DNA of 64,000 nt from Planctomycetota bacterium. GTDB taxonomy: Bacteria; Planctomycetota; JAJSAM01; JAJVHW01. Under the pieces are notes generated by a model that did no database searches, was not told the DNA's origin, and saw only the letters and a program-made list of their open reading frames with translations. The translations under genes were made by a program, and so were the position numbers. The stretch lies in NCBI GenBank assembly GCA_021776825.1, contig JAJFFG010000030.1, positions 1-64,000 of the forward strand. Reading direction: 5' to 3'. Shown piece by piece: positions 28,101 through 33,906 of the stretch (the stretch's first letter is position 1; each line of letters opens with the position of its first letter).

Positions 28101-28710
28101 GGCTTCGCGTGAGCTGACGAAAGCCATCGCGATCGCGCCCGGAGACGCGGAGCTCTGGGCTCTCTCCGGCGTCGCCGCGTTCTCCGCCGGCGATCACGCC
28201 GCCGCCGAGCACGCGCTCCGCGAAGCCGAGCAGCGCGACGCCGCGCAGCCGCTCGCGCGGTTGCACCTGGGCATGCTCGCCGAGCTCCGTGGTGATCTCG
28301 CGCCGGCCATCGCGCACTACGAGGCCGTACTCGCCACCGACGAGGAGCACGCCACGGCTCTGAACAACCTCGCGTCCTGCCTCCAGCGCTCCGGCGGCGA
28401 CCTCGAGCAGGCGCACGCATTCGCCGTGCGCGCAGTCGACGCGTCGAACGGCGGCGCGTCGGCGCTCGACACGCGAGGATGGATCGAGTTCGCTCTCGGA
28501 CGCACCAGCGCCGCAGCGGGCACGCTCGCTCGGGCCGTCCAGGCCGACCCGGACAACCTGTCGACGCGCTACCACCTGGCTGTCGCTCTCGCGGAAGCAG
28601 GACGACGTCCGGAGGCACTCCGCGAACTGGAGATCCTGCGGATGGTGCCGGACGACTTCCCGGAACGCAGCGAGTCCGACGCACTACTCCAACGCCTGCA
28701 GAACCGCTGA
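25120..28710 (+). CDS. Large TPR-repeat lipoprotein, PEP-CTERM/exosortase-system type
   Basis: Exported protein of 1196 residues made almost wholly of tetratricopeptide repeats (about 25-30 degenerate units such as GDHVRAVVEWTNALEKAPDD and GDLAPAIAHYEAVLATDEEH). The GTG start has GGGAGG five bases upstream; an earlier ATG at 25079 is in frame but overlaps the methyltransferase. A signal peptide ends in LALASAC, an imperfect lipobox. Length, lipobox and repeat content match the TPR lipoprotein (PrsT-type) that accompanies exosortase/EPS systems, and an exosortase gene lies 1.1 kb away, convergent. Likely role: periplasmic scaffold for polysaccharide or protein export; this is inference from context. 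Confidence 0.8.
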   Translation: MQTSDTTTFTRSILAATLLGALALASACGRSAEELESYARLYDERGDHVRAVVEWTNALEKAPDDADLLLGRGRSFLASNQYAAARADFDRVVELGQHGVEPRFLIAESWSQEGEFERALQALQGLEATDPVRTRRLQGGVRLERATSVLRSMLRDLASLAPDDPDTIWRGLAALDFATARAYLEDPRHSPEVRALLTPMSQANEDLLAAAEDLSVAAAATGPEAAEAVCDLAELDLLYQRFPAAMTRLHRLLDDPLQMSTEKRARGLLADTLEQRGDLEGALDQMAAAVTAHPSDLDLRFARGMLLLKLGRLDDAGPDVEAVASDPYRGVQAKLLQGILKLQGGDSHGAVADFQYLAANASGTPITHLWLGLALAATSDDSSAAMAAFSRAVEIDPRFYTAHLARAGTALKTGWADVAVQHGRRCTELDPTNAAGWLVLGEALVRRAGTQKRTRAREADFTAAAEALGHALQRDPRGFTGHEALVMRNVITGKLSEGIASLRSAMADSREPDLLATLAELLFTDHQTAEALLCLEEAVGVDPGHLRSVRSLAAVYAEQRRDADAVRVLQAARNAAGADGEASVLLATHLVDGAEIADARRVIAESVQAYPRHRGLALMRVRLAIQDEDLLDAEAACLAGLEVAPGLRPFHQAGALAALRGDDATAAERLAASLQRHPSDVALLATQALVAARSGDQATALIAARSTAERAPGDPYLLAAAGIAMQLAGDSAGARALARAAKTLATPARDLVLRQLDHAASSDGASQTLIGLHLRTLAAGPGVRAGEPPIEESRAAELLGGSGSRDGLLIDMIANAHLARGDAAGAAAHYERLLEVEPRLVGAREKLALIRAHAGDGGAALDALVQLFSAGTRSPRAHALAGALYEERGDLGDAHRHLQRSIELDGNNPEVLARLAHVLEREDLMPDARVLWERVLLLAPIHPVGNARMAEILVEEQPSRAETLARRSVALDPRSPYSRRALGRVLLVQRRPAEASRELTKAIAIAPGDAELWALSGVAAFSAGDHAAAEHALREAEQRDAAQPLARLHLGMLAELRGDLAPAIAHYEAVLATDEEHATALNNLASCLQRSGGDLEQAHAFAVRAVDASNGGASALDTRGWIEFALGRTSAAAGTLARAVQADPDNLSTRYHLAVALAEAGRRPEALRELEILRMVPDDFPERSESDALLQRLQNR

Positions 28711-28740
28711 TCCGACTCGCGCTCTCCATTCGCGCTCGGT

Positions 28741-28805
28741 GCACGCGGTCTGGGCACTCGCTCAGGGCACTCGCTCAGGGCACGCGGTCATGGCACGCGG
28801 TCATG
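28741..28805. repeat. 13-bp tandem repeat, five units
   Basis: Five adjoining units: GCACGCGGTCTGG, GCACTCGCTCAGG twice, GCACGCGGTCATG twice. Begins about 30 bases after the TPR gene stop. Paired identical units suggest recent slippage. Confidence 0.85.
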
Positions 28806-28903
28806 GCCGCGAACTAGCGCGACGACTGTCTTCGGGAGCGTCGAGGCGCTCGGCGTGCTGACGCTGGGGCGCGCGGATCGTGCAGCTGTATCCTCTCAAA
28901 CGA

Positions 28904-28946
28904 CGTCGAGCCGGCCGCCCCGTTTGGGGTCCGGCCGGCTCGGACG
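28904..28946. terminator. Long GC-rich hairpin between convergent genes
   Basis: Eighteen near-perfect pairs: CGTC, GAGCCGGCCG and CCCC pair with GGGG, CGGCCGGCTC and GACG around a GTTT loop, with a TC bulge and a single G bulge. It could end transcription from either side; the flanks lack a long T-run. Confidence 0.6.
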
Positions 28947-28964
28947 AGAGAGAGAGTGTGGTTT

Positions 28965-29060
28965 TGCACCGCTCCGGCCGGTTCAGGGCTTCAGCCCTAC
29001 TCTGGCCCCCGTCCCGGGCCCATGTGTTTGTTTCCAAACTCACCGCACCGGAGCAGTGCA
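28965..29060 (-). ncRNA. Candidate structured RNA with four-way junction
   Basis: Read on the minus strand, UGCACUGCUCCGG pairs with CCGGAGCGGUGCA (13 pairs, one G-U) and closes three hairpins: GUUUG-GAAA-CAAAC with a GNRA loop, GGCCC...GGGCC, and AGGGC-UGAA-GCCCU. On the plus strand the G-U becomes a C-A mismatch and the GNRA loop is lost, which favours the minus strand, the direction of the exosortase operon. It would sit in that operon's 3-prime region or be a separate small RNA. I cannot match it to a known RNA family. Confidence 0.45.
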
Positions 29061-29182
29061 CCCATCTCTTCGCGAGTGGCGTGCCGTTCGATCAGAAGCA
29101 TTCATGATTCCGACGTAAGTGACGTTTTGACAACGTCTTAGATGACGTGTTCCGGGCGGGGAATCCGACCGAATCGAGCTGT

Positions 29183-29202
29183 GTGTTCACGCGGATGAAC
29201 AC
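29183..29202 (-). terminator. Hairpin just after the EpsI-like gene
   Basis: Seven perfect pairs (GTGTTCA with TGAACAC) around CGCGGA, 26 bases past the stop of the EpsI-like gene. Possible terminator or RNA-stabilising hairpin; no T-run. Confidence 0.4.
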
Positions 29203-29227
29203 CTCTGCGGGGACGTGTTGCGACGGT

Positions 29228-29851
29228 TCAGCGAATCGCGGCGCGGACGCTCGGAAGCGCGTGCTCGGCGACCTCGCGCAAGGCCGTCGCGGCCTCGGTC
29301 GAGTCGCCGCCCACCGCGCCGAGCGCGGTCAGCCGCACCATGGCGGACCCGGGCGGCGAGCCCGTCAGTGTCAACCACGCGACGTTCCACTGCTGCGTCA
29401 CGTACGACGCGGTGGTCTCGTCGCCGGCCGCGTACCAGTAGAGGCACGTCAGGCGCTGGTCGTCCCGCGCGAGCGAGAGCGTCGCGGCCTCGAGATCGCC
29501 GGGCAGCGTGATGCGCCCTTGCTCCTCGACCTCCCAGCCCTGGCCGGTGAAGCAGACCTCGGGCGGGTGGACCGTCTTGCGCTCCTCGCGCGAGTACACG
29601 ATCGTCAGCGTCACGACGGGTCGCCCGGGGGCGGAGTACGTGCGGTTCAGGTAGTCGTCGGTGCGCAGCATGCGCAGCGTGCCCTCGTCGAGGGGGTCGT
29701 CGCCCCCACTCCAAGCGCCGAAGGCCGCGGGAACGGCCTGTGCCAGCTGCTGCCCACCACCCGAGGCCGTCGGGCGGCGCACGCTCCACGTGACCACCGC
29801 AACGGGCATGAGCACCAGCAGCGCTCCGACGAAGACCGCGTGACGGCGCAT
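29228..29851 (-). CDS. epsI: EpsI-like exosortase-associated protein (DUF3485 type)
   Basis: Protein of 207 residues with one N-terminal membrane helix (HAVFVGALLVLMPVAVVTWSV) and an exported domain carrying the EpsI hallmark HPPEVCFTGQGW, preceded by a YSREERKTV stretch. In exosortase systems EpsI is fused to or encoded beside the exosortase and is needed for exopolysaccharide production or sorting. Its ATG overlaps the exosortase stop (TGATG), so the two are translationally coupled. It is the last gene of the operon; a hairpin follows. Symbol given for family membership. Confidence 0.85.
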   Translation of the reverse strand: MRRHAVFVGALLVLMPVAVVTWSVRRPTASGGGQQLAQAVPAAFGAWSGGDDPLDEGTLRMLRTDDYLNRTYSAPGRPVVTLTIVYSREERKTVHPPEVCFTGQGWEVEEQGRITLPGDLEAATLSLARDDQRLTCLYWYAAGDETTASYVTQQWNVAWLTLTGSPPGSAMVRLTALGAVGGDSTEAATALREVAEHALPSVRAAIR

Positions 29852-30747
29852 CAGATCACCGTCCCCGTCGACGACTCCGGCGGCGCGCCTGCCGGGAGTC
29901 CCCGGCCGAGAAGGGTCTCCAGCCCGAACACCGCGGCGAGCGCCGCAGCGAACAGAAGCCACCCGGAGACGTCGTGGATCCATCCTGTCGTGGCACCGGC
30001 GCCCCAGTGGTCGGCGACCACCACGAGCGCCAGGATCCGCAACACGTTGCAGGCGAATGCCACGGGCACCGAGAGCGCGAAGAGGATCGCACGGCGTCGC
30101 GCGGGCAGCCGCGAGGCCAGCGCGATGAACGCGCCGAGGGCCGTCAAACTGACCAGGAACCGCAGGCCCGAGCAGACCGTCCCCACGACGAGCACGTCGC
30201 CGCCGGTCAGCACGAGCGAGGCGCCGTCGCGCACGACGATCACCCCGAGGGAGCGCGCGAGTTCGAGAGCCGTACCCGCAGCGAGGAGCTTCAGCTCGAG
30301 GTTCGCGCTGGCCACGGCGGCGAGCGGGAGCGGCACCATGAACCCGGCGAGGAGCAATGCGGGCAGCCAGGCCTTGAAGGCGGCCCGTCCCCCGCCGGCC
30401 AGCACCAGGCCGGCGACAACGAGCAGTAGGCCGCACGCGCTCGTGAAGTGAATCTCGAGCAGCGCCGACGGCACCTGCGCGAGCCCACCGAGCACGATCA
30501 GCGCCAGCCCGGCTCCGGCCCCACCTCCCGAACCCCACTGGGCCTCGTGCCGACGCTGCCAGGCGAGCCACGTCGCGGCGGGCGGGATCGCGAAGCCGTG
30601 GAGGTAGTAGCCCCCGTCCTCACTCCAGCGATCGACCATCCACGAGAACGTGGGCCCCCAGATCACGGCGACGACCACGATGATCACGACGAGCCACGGC
30701 AGGTCGCGGCGTAGCGAGCCGGGCGCAGAATGAGCCTGAGAGGTCAC
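29851..30747 (-). CDS. xrt: Exosortase (transpeptidase-like membrane protein)
   Basis: Integral membrane protein of 298 residues with about eight helices. The three conserved exosortase residues are visible: the cysteine in VGTVCSGLRFLVSL, the arginine in AFACNVLRILAL, and the histidine in GWIHDVSGWLLF. Exosortases process C-terminal sorting tails (PEP-CTERM and variants) during export, usually together with exopolysaccharide. The GTG start has a GAAGG directly before it, too close for a good ribosome binding site, so the start may be a few codons off. It lies 30 bases after the SLC13-type transporter gene and is coupled to epsI. No PEP-CTERM substrate is seen in this window. Confidence 0.9.
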   Translation of the reverse strand: MTSQAHSAPGSLRRDLPWLVVIIVVVAVIWGPTFSWMVDRWSEDGGYYLHGFAIPPAATWLAWQRRHEAQWGSGGGAGAGLALIVLGGLAQVPSALLEIHFTSACGLLLVVAGLVLAGGGRAAFKAWLPALLLAGFMVPLPLAAVASANLELKLLAAGTALELARSLGVIVVRDGASLVLTGGDVLVVGTVCSGLRFLVSLTALGAFIALASRLPARRRAILFALSVPVAFACNVLRILALVVVADHWGAGATTGWIHDVSGWLLFAAALAAVFGLETLLGRGLPAGAPPESSTGTVI

Positions 30748-30777
30748 CCTTCGATATCGGCCTGCGGGGGCCCCTCA

Positions 30778-32565
30778 CTAGAACGGGAAGAAGCGGGGAA
30801 CCAGCACGACCCCGAGCACGAAGAGGACGATCTGGAGCGGAAGCCCGATCCGCACGAAGTCGCGGAAGCGGTATCCGCCGGGTCCGAGCACCAACAGGTT
30901 GGTCTGGTATCCCATCGGCGTGGCGAGCGCGAGAGTGGCCGCGTAGACGACCGTCATCACGAACGGACGCGACTGGACGTCCAGTGCCGTGGCCGTCTGG
31001 ATCGCGATCGGGAGCATGAGCGCTGCGGCGGCGAGATTGCTGATGATGCATGTGAGGACGTTGGTGAGCAGCCAGCACGCCGCGATCGCTGCGAACGGCC
31101 GCAGATCCGGTCCGACCGTCGACTCGACGAACCCCATCCCGTTCTCGGCGATGACCTGCGCGACGCCGGACTTCTCCATCGCCACACCGAGCGACACCGT
31201 TCCGGCCATGATCGCGAGCGTCGAGAGGTCGAGCGACCGGTAGGCGCGCCGCATCGTCAGGCAGCCGGTAAGGACGAGAACCGCCGCCGCGCCGACCGCC
31301 AGGAACGGGATCGGTGCCACCTCGAGCGCGGCGAGCACGACGACCAGGATCACGACCGCCAGGACCAACGGAGCACGGCGGCGGAGAGAGAGATCCTCCT
31401 GAAGTCCCTCGACGAGCACGAAGTCGTCGGACCCGCGCATGCGAGGGAGTTGCGACGCCTGGGTCTGGACCAGGAGCGTGTCGCCGCCTCGCAGCAGCAG
31501 ATCGGCGATCCCGGTGCGCAGATGCGATCCACGACGCTGGACCGCCATGACCGCCGCCCCCGTCAGCGCGCGCTGCGTGGCGACGCGCACAGAGCGTCCG
31601 ACCAGCGGCGACTCGCGAGTGATCACGAGTTCGGCCAGCGTCACGTCTCGACGGCGGACGTCACGACCGCCGAGTTCGGGAAGCAGCGCGTGCCCGGACG
31701 CGCCGACGTCGGCCACGCTCTCCGCACGGCCACGGACGAGGACCAGGTCACCGACCACGAGTCGCAGCCCCTCGGTCTGCGGCCAGAGGATCTCTTCACC
31801 TCGGACGATCTCGATGACCACGAGGTCCGGATGCGGCACCTGGAACGCCTCGTCGATGCTCAGTCCGAGCAGAGGGGAGGCGTCCGAGATCAGCACCTCG
31901 GTGACGTACTCCGTTGGCATCTCCGCCGAGAGCCCGCTGACGGTCCGCCGCAGCGGGAGCATCGACGGTCCGAAGACGAGGAGGTAGATCGTCGTCGCCG
32001 CGACGATCACGAGTCCAAACGGCAGCGGCTCGAAGAAGCCCAAGCTCGGGCCGGCACCGAGGCGCGCCACCTCGTCGGACACGAGGAGCGTGGTCGACGT
32101 GCCGATCACCGTGCAGCAGCCGCCCATGATCGAGGCGTAGGAGAGGGGGAGGAGCAATCGTGATGGCGCAGCGCCGATGGCGGAGGCAAGCGCGAGAACG
32201 ATCGGGATGAACACCGCCACGACGGCGGTGTTGTTCACGAACGCCGATGGCAACGCGGCGAGGATCACGATCGCCGGCAGCGCGGAGCGCTCGCGGCCTC
32301 CCGAGAGGCGTTGGAGAAGCGCCCCCACGAACCCCACGGCGTGGCTGTCGACCAGTGCACGGGACAGCACGAACATCGCGGCGACGGTCAGGACAGCGCC
32401 GCTACCAAACCCGCTGAACGCCTCCGCGGGGTCCAGGACGCCAAGGATGCCGAGGGCGACGGGGATGAGGAGCGCCGTCAGATCGATCGCGATCCACTCC
32501 GTGACGAAGAGGACCAGCGCGATCGCGAGGACCGCGAGGGTGGCCAGCTGGGGATCGACGTCCAT
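30778..32565 (-). CDS. SLC13/DASS-family anion transporter with RCK_C domains
   Basis: Inner-membrane transporter of 595 residues. Two blocks of membrane helices (about 1-200 and 390-595) flank a soluble insert (200-390) holding two RCK_C/TrkA_C-like domains (for example LSAEMPTEYVTEVLI and TLAELVITRESPLVGRSV). The motif SAFVNNTAVVAVFIPIVLAL is typical of the sodium:sulfate/carboxylate family, and a second helical hairpin has NVLTCIISNLAAAALMLPIA. Such proteins carry sulfate, dicarboxylates or similar anions; the substrate cannot be fixed. The ATG MDVDPQ is chosen; the nearest AGGAG is 17 bases off, so initiation is uncertain. It may be co-transcribed with the exosortase. Confidence 0.87.
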   Translation of the reverse strand: MDVDPQLATLAVLAIALVLFVTEWIAIDLTALLIPVALGILGVLDPAEAFSGFGSGAVLTVAAMFVLSRALVDSHAVGFVGALLQRLSGGRERSALPAIVILAALPSAFVNNTAVVAVFIPIVLALASAIGAAPSRLLLPLSYASIMGGCCTVIGTSTTLLVSDEVARLGAGPSLGFFEPLPFGLVIVAATTIYLLVFGPSMLPLRRTVSGLSAEMPTEYVTEVLISDASPLLGLSIDEAFQVPHPDLVVIEIVRGEEILWPQTEGLRLVVGDLVLVRGRAESVADVGASGHALLPELGGRDVRRRDVTLAELVITRESPLVGRSVRVATQRALTGAAVMAVQRRGSHLRTGIADLLLRGGDTLLVQTQASQLPRMRGSDDFVLVEGLQEDLSLRRRAPLVLAVVILVVVLAALEVAPIPFLAVGAAAVLVLTGCLTMRRAYRSLDLSTLAIMAGTVSLGVAMEKSGVAQVIAENGMGFVESTVGPDLRPFAAIAACWLLTNVLTCIISNLAAAALMLPIAIQTATALDVQSRPFVMTVVYAATLALATPMGYQTNLLVLGPGGYRFRDFVRIGLPLQIVLFVLGVVLVPRFFPF

Positions 32566-32745
32566 CCGTGGCGGAGGATACTCCTGCGGCCGGGATGGCG
32601 CACACTGCCCCCACTGCGCCCCCACCGTGCCCCCATGGTCCGAGCGACCACGGAGGGGCTGGATGGGCCCTCCCGGGGAACTGACGACGGCCTCGGCAGC
32701 GGGATACCCTGACGGCCCGATTGGGGCCGAGTGGGAGGAGACGCG

Positions 32746-33156
32746 GTGAGCACGACGTCAGCCGGAGCGAGCTATCGCGAGCGCATCCTGGAGCAGCTGA
32801 TCAATCTGCGTGCGGCGGACGCGCTCCCGCTCGCGGAGTCCGACGGCCCGGGTGGGATCTACACCTGGGGCTTCCGTGCGGCGGGCTGGCCGATCGAGCT
32901 ACTGCTCGACATGACGGTGCTGGAGATCCGCGTCTACCACGGGCGACACACCATCGCGACCGGCCGCGTGAACGCGCCGTTGATGGCGATACTGGTCGGT
33001 CGACTCCCGGTTCCCGCCCAGCTCGCGGGTGCCTCCGAGGACGAGGCGCTCGCCGCCCTTCGGGCCATCGTCGCGCACTGGCGGGAGCGCAACCCGCGCG
33101 TGTTCATGGAGCCGCCTCGCACGGCACGCCATCCCGACGGATGGAACAACTCCTAG
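32746..33156 (+). CDS. Protein of unknown function (136 aa)
   Basis: The GTG start has GGAGGAG five bases upstream, a firm assignment. The protein has 136 residues, no signal peptide and no membrane helix; it starts STTSAGASYRERILEQLINL and has a mixed alpha/beta core including YTWGFRAAGWPIELLLDMTV and RVYHGRHTIATGRV. No family recognised. The next gene starts on the base after its stop, so the two form an operon. The 180-bp region upstream, shared with the divergent transporter, contains a degenerate CCCCCAC/CACTGCCCC repeat at about 32605-32638. Confidence 0.7.
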   Translation: MSTTSAGASYRERILEQLINLRAADALPLAESDGPGGIYTWGFRAAGWPIELLLDMTVLEIRVYHGRHTIATGRVNAPLMAILVGRLPVPAQLAGASEDEALAALRAIVAHWRERNPRVFMEPPRTARHPDGWNNS

Positions 33157-33906
33157 ATGACCGATCTCTCGCTGAGCTCTCTGCGTGATCTGCTGCGAGA
33201 GCGCCCGCAGGGGCTGACGTTCGCCGATCTGCCGGAGACGGTGCTCGAAGACCTGGCCCTCGGTTGGTCCGGCGGCCGCGCCACCGCCAAGGTCGCCGCC
33301 GAGCTCGCTGCCCGGATCGACGGCATTCCGGCCGACGGGCGTGATCGCGAGATCGCGGGCCGCGCGCTCCTCACCCTGCTCGCACGTCGCGGTGCTCCGA
33401 TCCAGACCGACTGGGAGGCCGACTCGGTGCGCTTGCTCGGCAATCCGCAAGCCGACTCGGGCGACCCCGAAGCCGTGCAGACCTACACGCGTCGCGAGGC
33501 CGAGTACGCCTCGCTCGACGACCTGCCCTCGGAGATCTCGCTCGACGAGTACACCGCGGATCTGGCCGGCGCGTTCGCCGCAGCACGAGAGAACCCGGAC
33601 CCGCCGCCCCCACCCGACGCGGTCGCGGCGAACCACCGCCTCGCGCTGCTGCACACGGGACTTCCAGCGGGTCTGCGCGCCTGGTTCCACGGTCGCTACG
33701 GCGCCGAACGCGGCGACGCCGTCGCGTGGCGCTTCGTGCTCATCGGCCGCGCGATCGCCCACCACCGCATGGGCATGCTCGAGACGGGCGTTCTGCGGGG
33801 ACTCGGAGACGCCGACCCGAAGATCCCGGAACGACTCGTCACCGCGCTGCTCGCGCAGGACCTGGGCTCGCTCGCCCGCTCCGCGATCCTCGACCCCGTC
33901 CTCTAG
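33157..33906 (+). CDS. Protein of unknown function (249 aa)
   Basis: Soluble protein of 249 residues beginning directly after the previous stop. It is largely helical; a central acidic/proline linker (around residues 115-150, ending DPPPPPDA) divides two helical parts. The N-terminal part RPQGLTFADLPETVLEDLAL is amphipathic, and the C-terminal part has GLRAWFHGRYGAERGDAVAW. No catalytic motif or known domain seen. Its stop overlaps the stop of the convergent ABC exporter gene. The tight link to the preceding gene suggests a two-protein unit of unknown role. Confidence 0.7.
   Translation: MTDLSLSSLRDLLRERPQGLTFADLPETVLEDLALGWSGGRATAKVAAELAARIDGIPADGRDREIAGRALLTLLARRGAPIQTDWEADSVRLLGNPQADSGDPEAVQTYTRREAEYASLDDLPSEISLDEYTADLAGAFAAARENPDPPPPPDAVAANHRLALLHTGLPAGLRAWFHGRYGAERGDAVAWRFVLIGRAIAHHRMGMLETGVLRGLGDADPKIPERLVTALLAQDLGSLARSAILDPVL

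Larger units (their letters stand above)
28711..29227. other. Gene-free convergent interval of 517 bp, rich in repeats and hairpins
   Basis: Between the TPR gene and the exosortase operon no frame has convincing coding character. It holds a 13-bp tandem repeat, a very long GC hairpin, a (AG)n run near 28946-28955, a four-way-junction-like RNA candidate, a GACGT-containing palindrome near 29130-29147 and a hairpin next to the epsI-like stop. Its lower GC and structure set it apart from the rest of the window. Confidence 0.7.

Noticed and set aside
26659-28575. 638-codon open frame antisense to the TPR lipoprotein gene
   Set aside because: No domain or start signal; the plus strand has convincing TPR repeats.
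28741-28805. CRISPR array
   Set aside because: 13-bp units adjoin one another without spacers.
28855-29141. Short coding frames in the 28.7-29.2 kb interval
   Set aside because: No codon bias, no ribosome binding site, and they run through hairpins of the RNA candidate.
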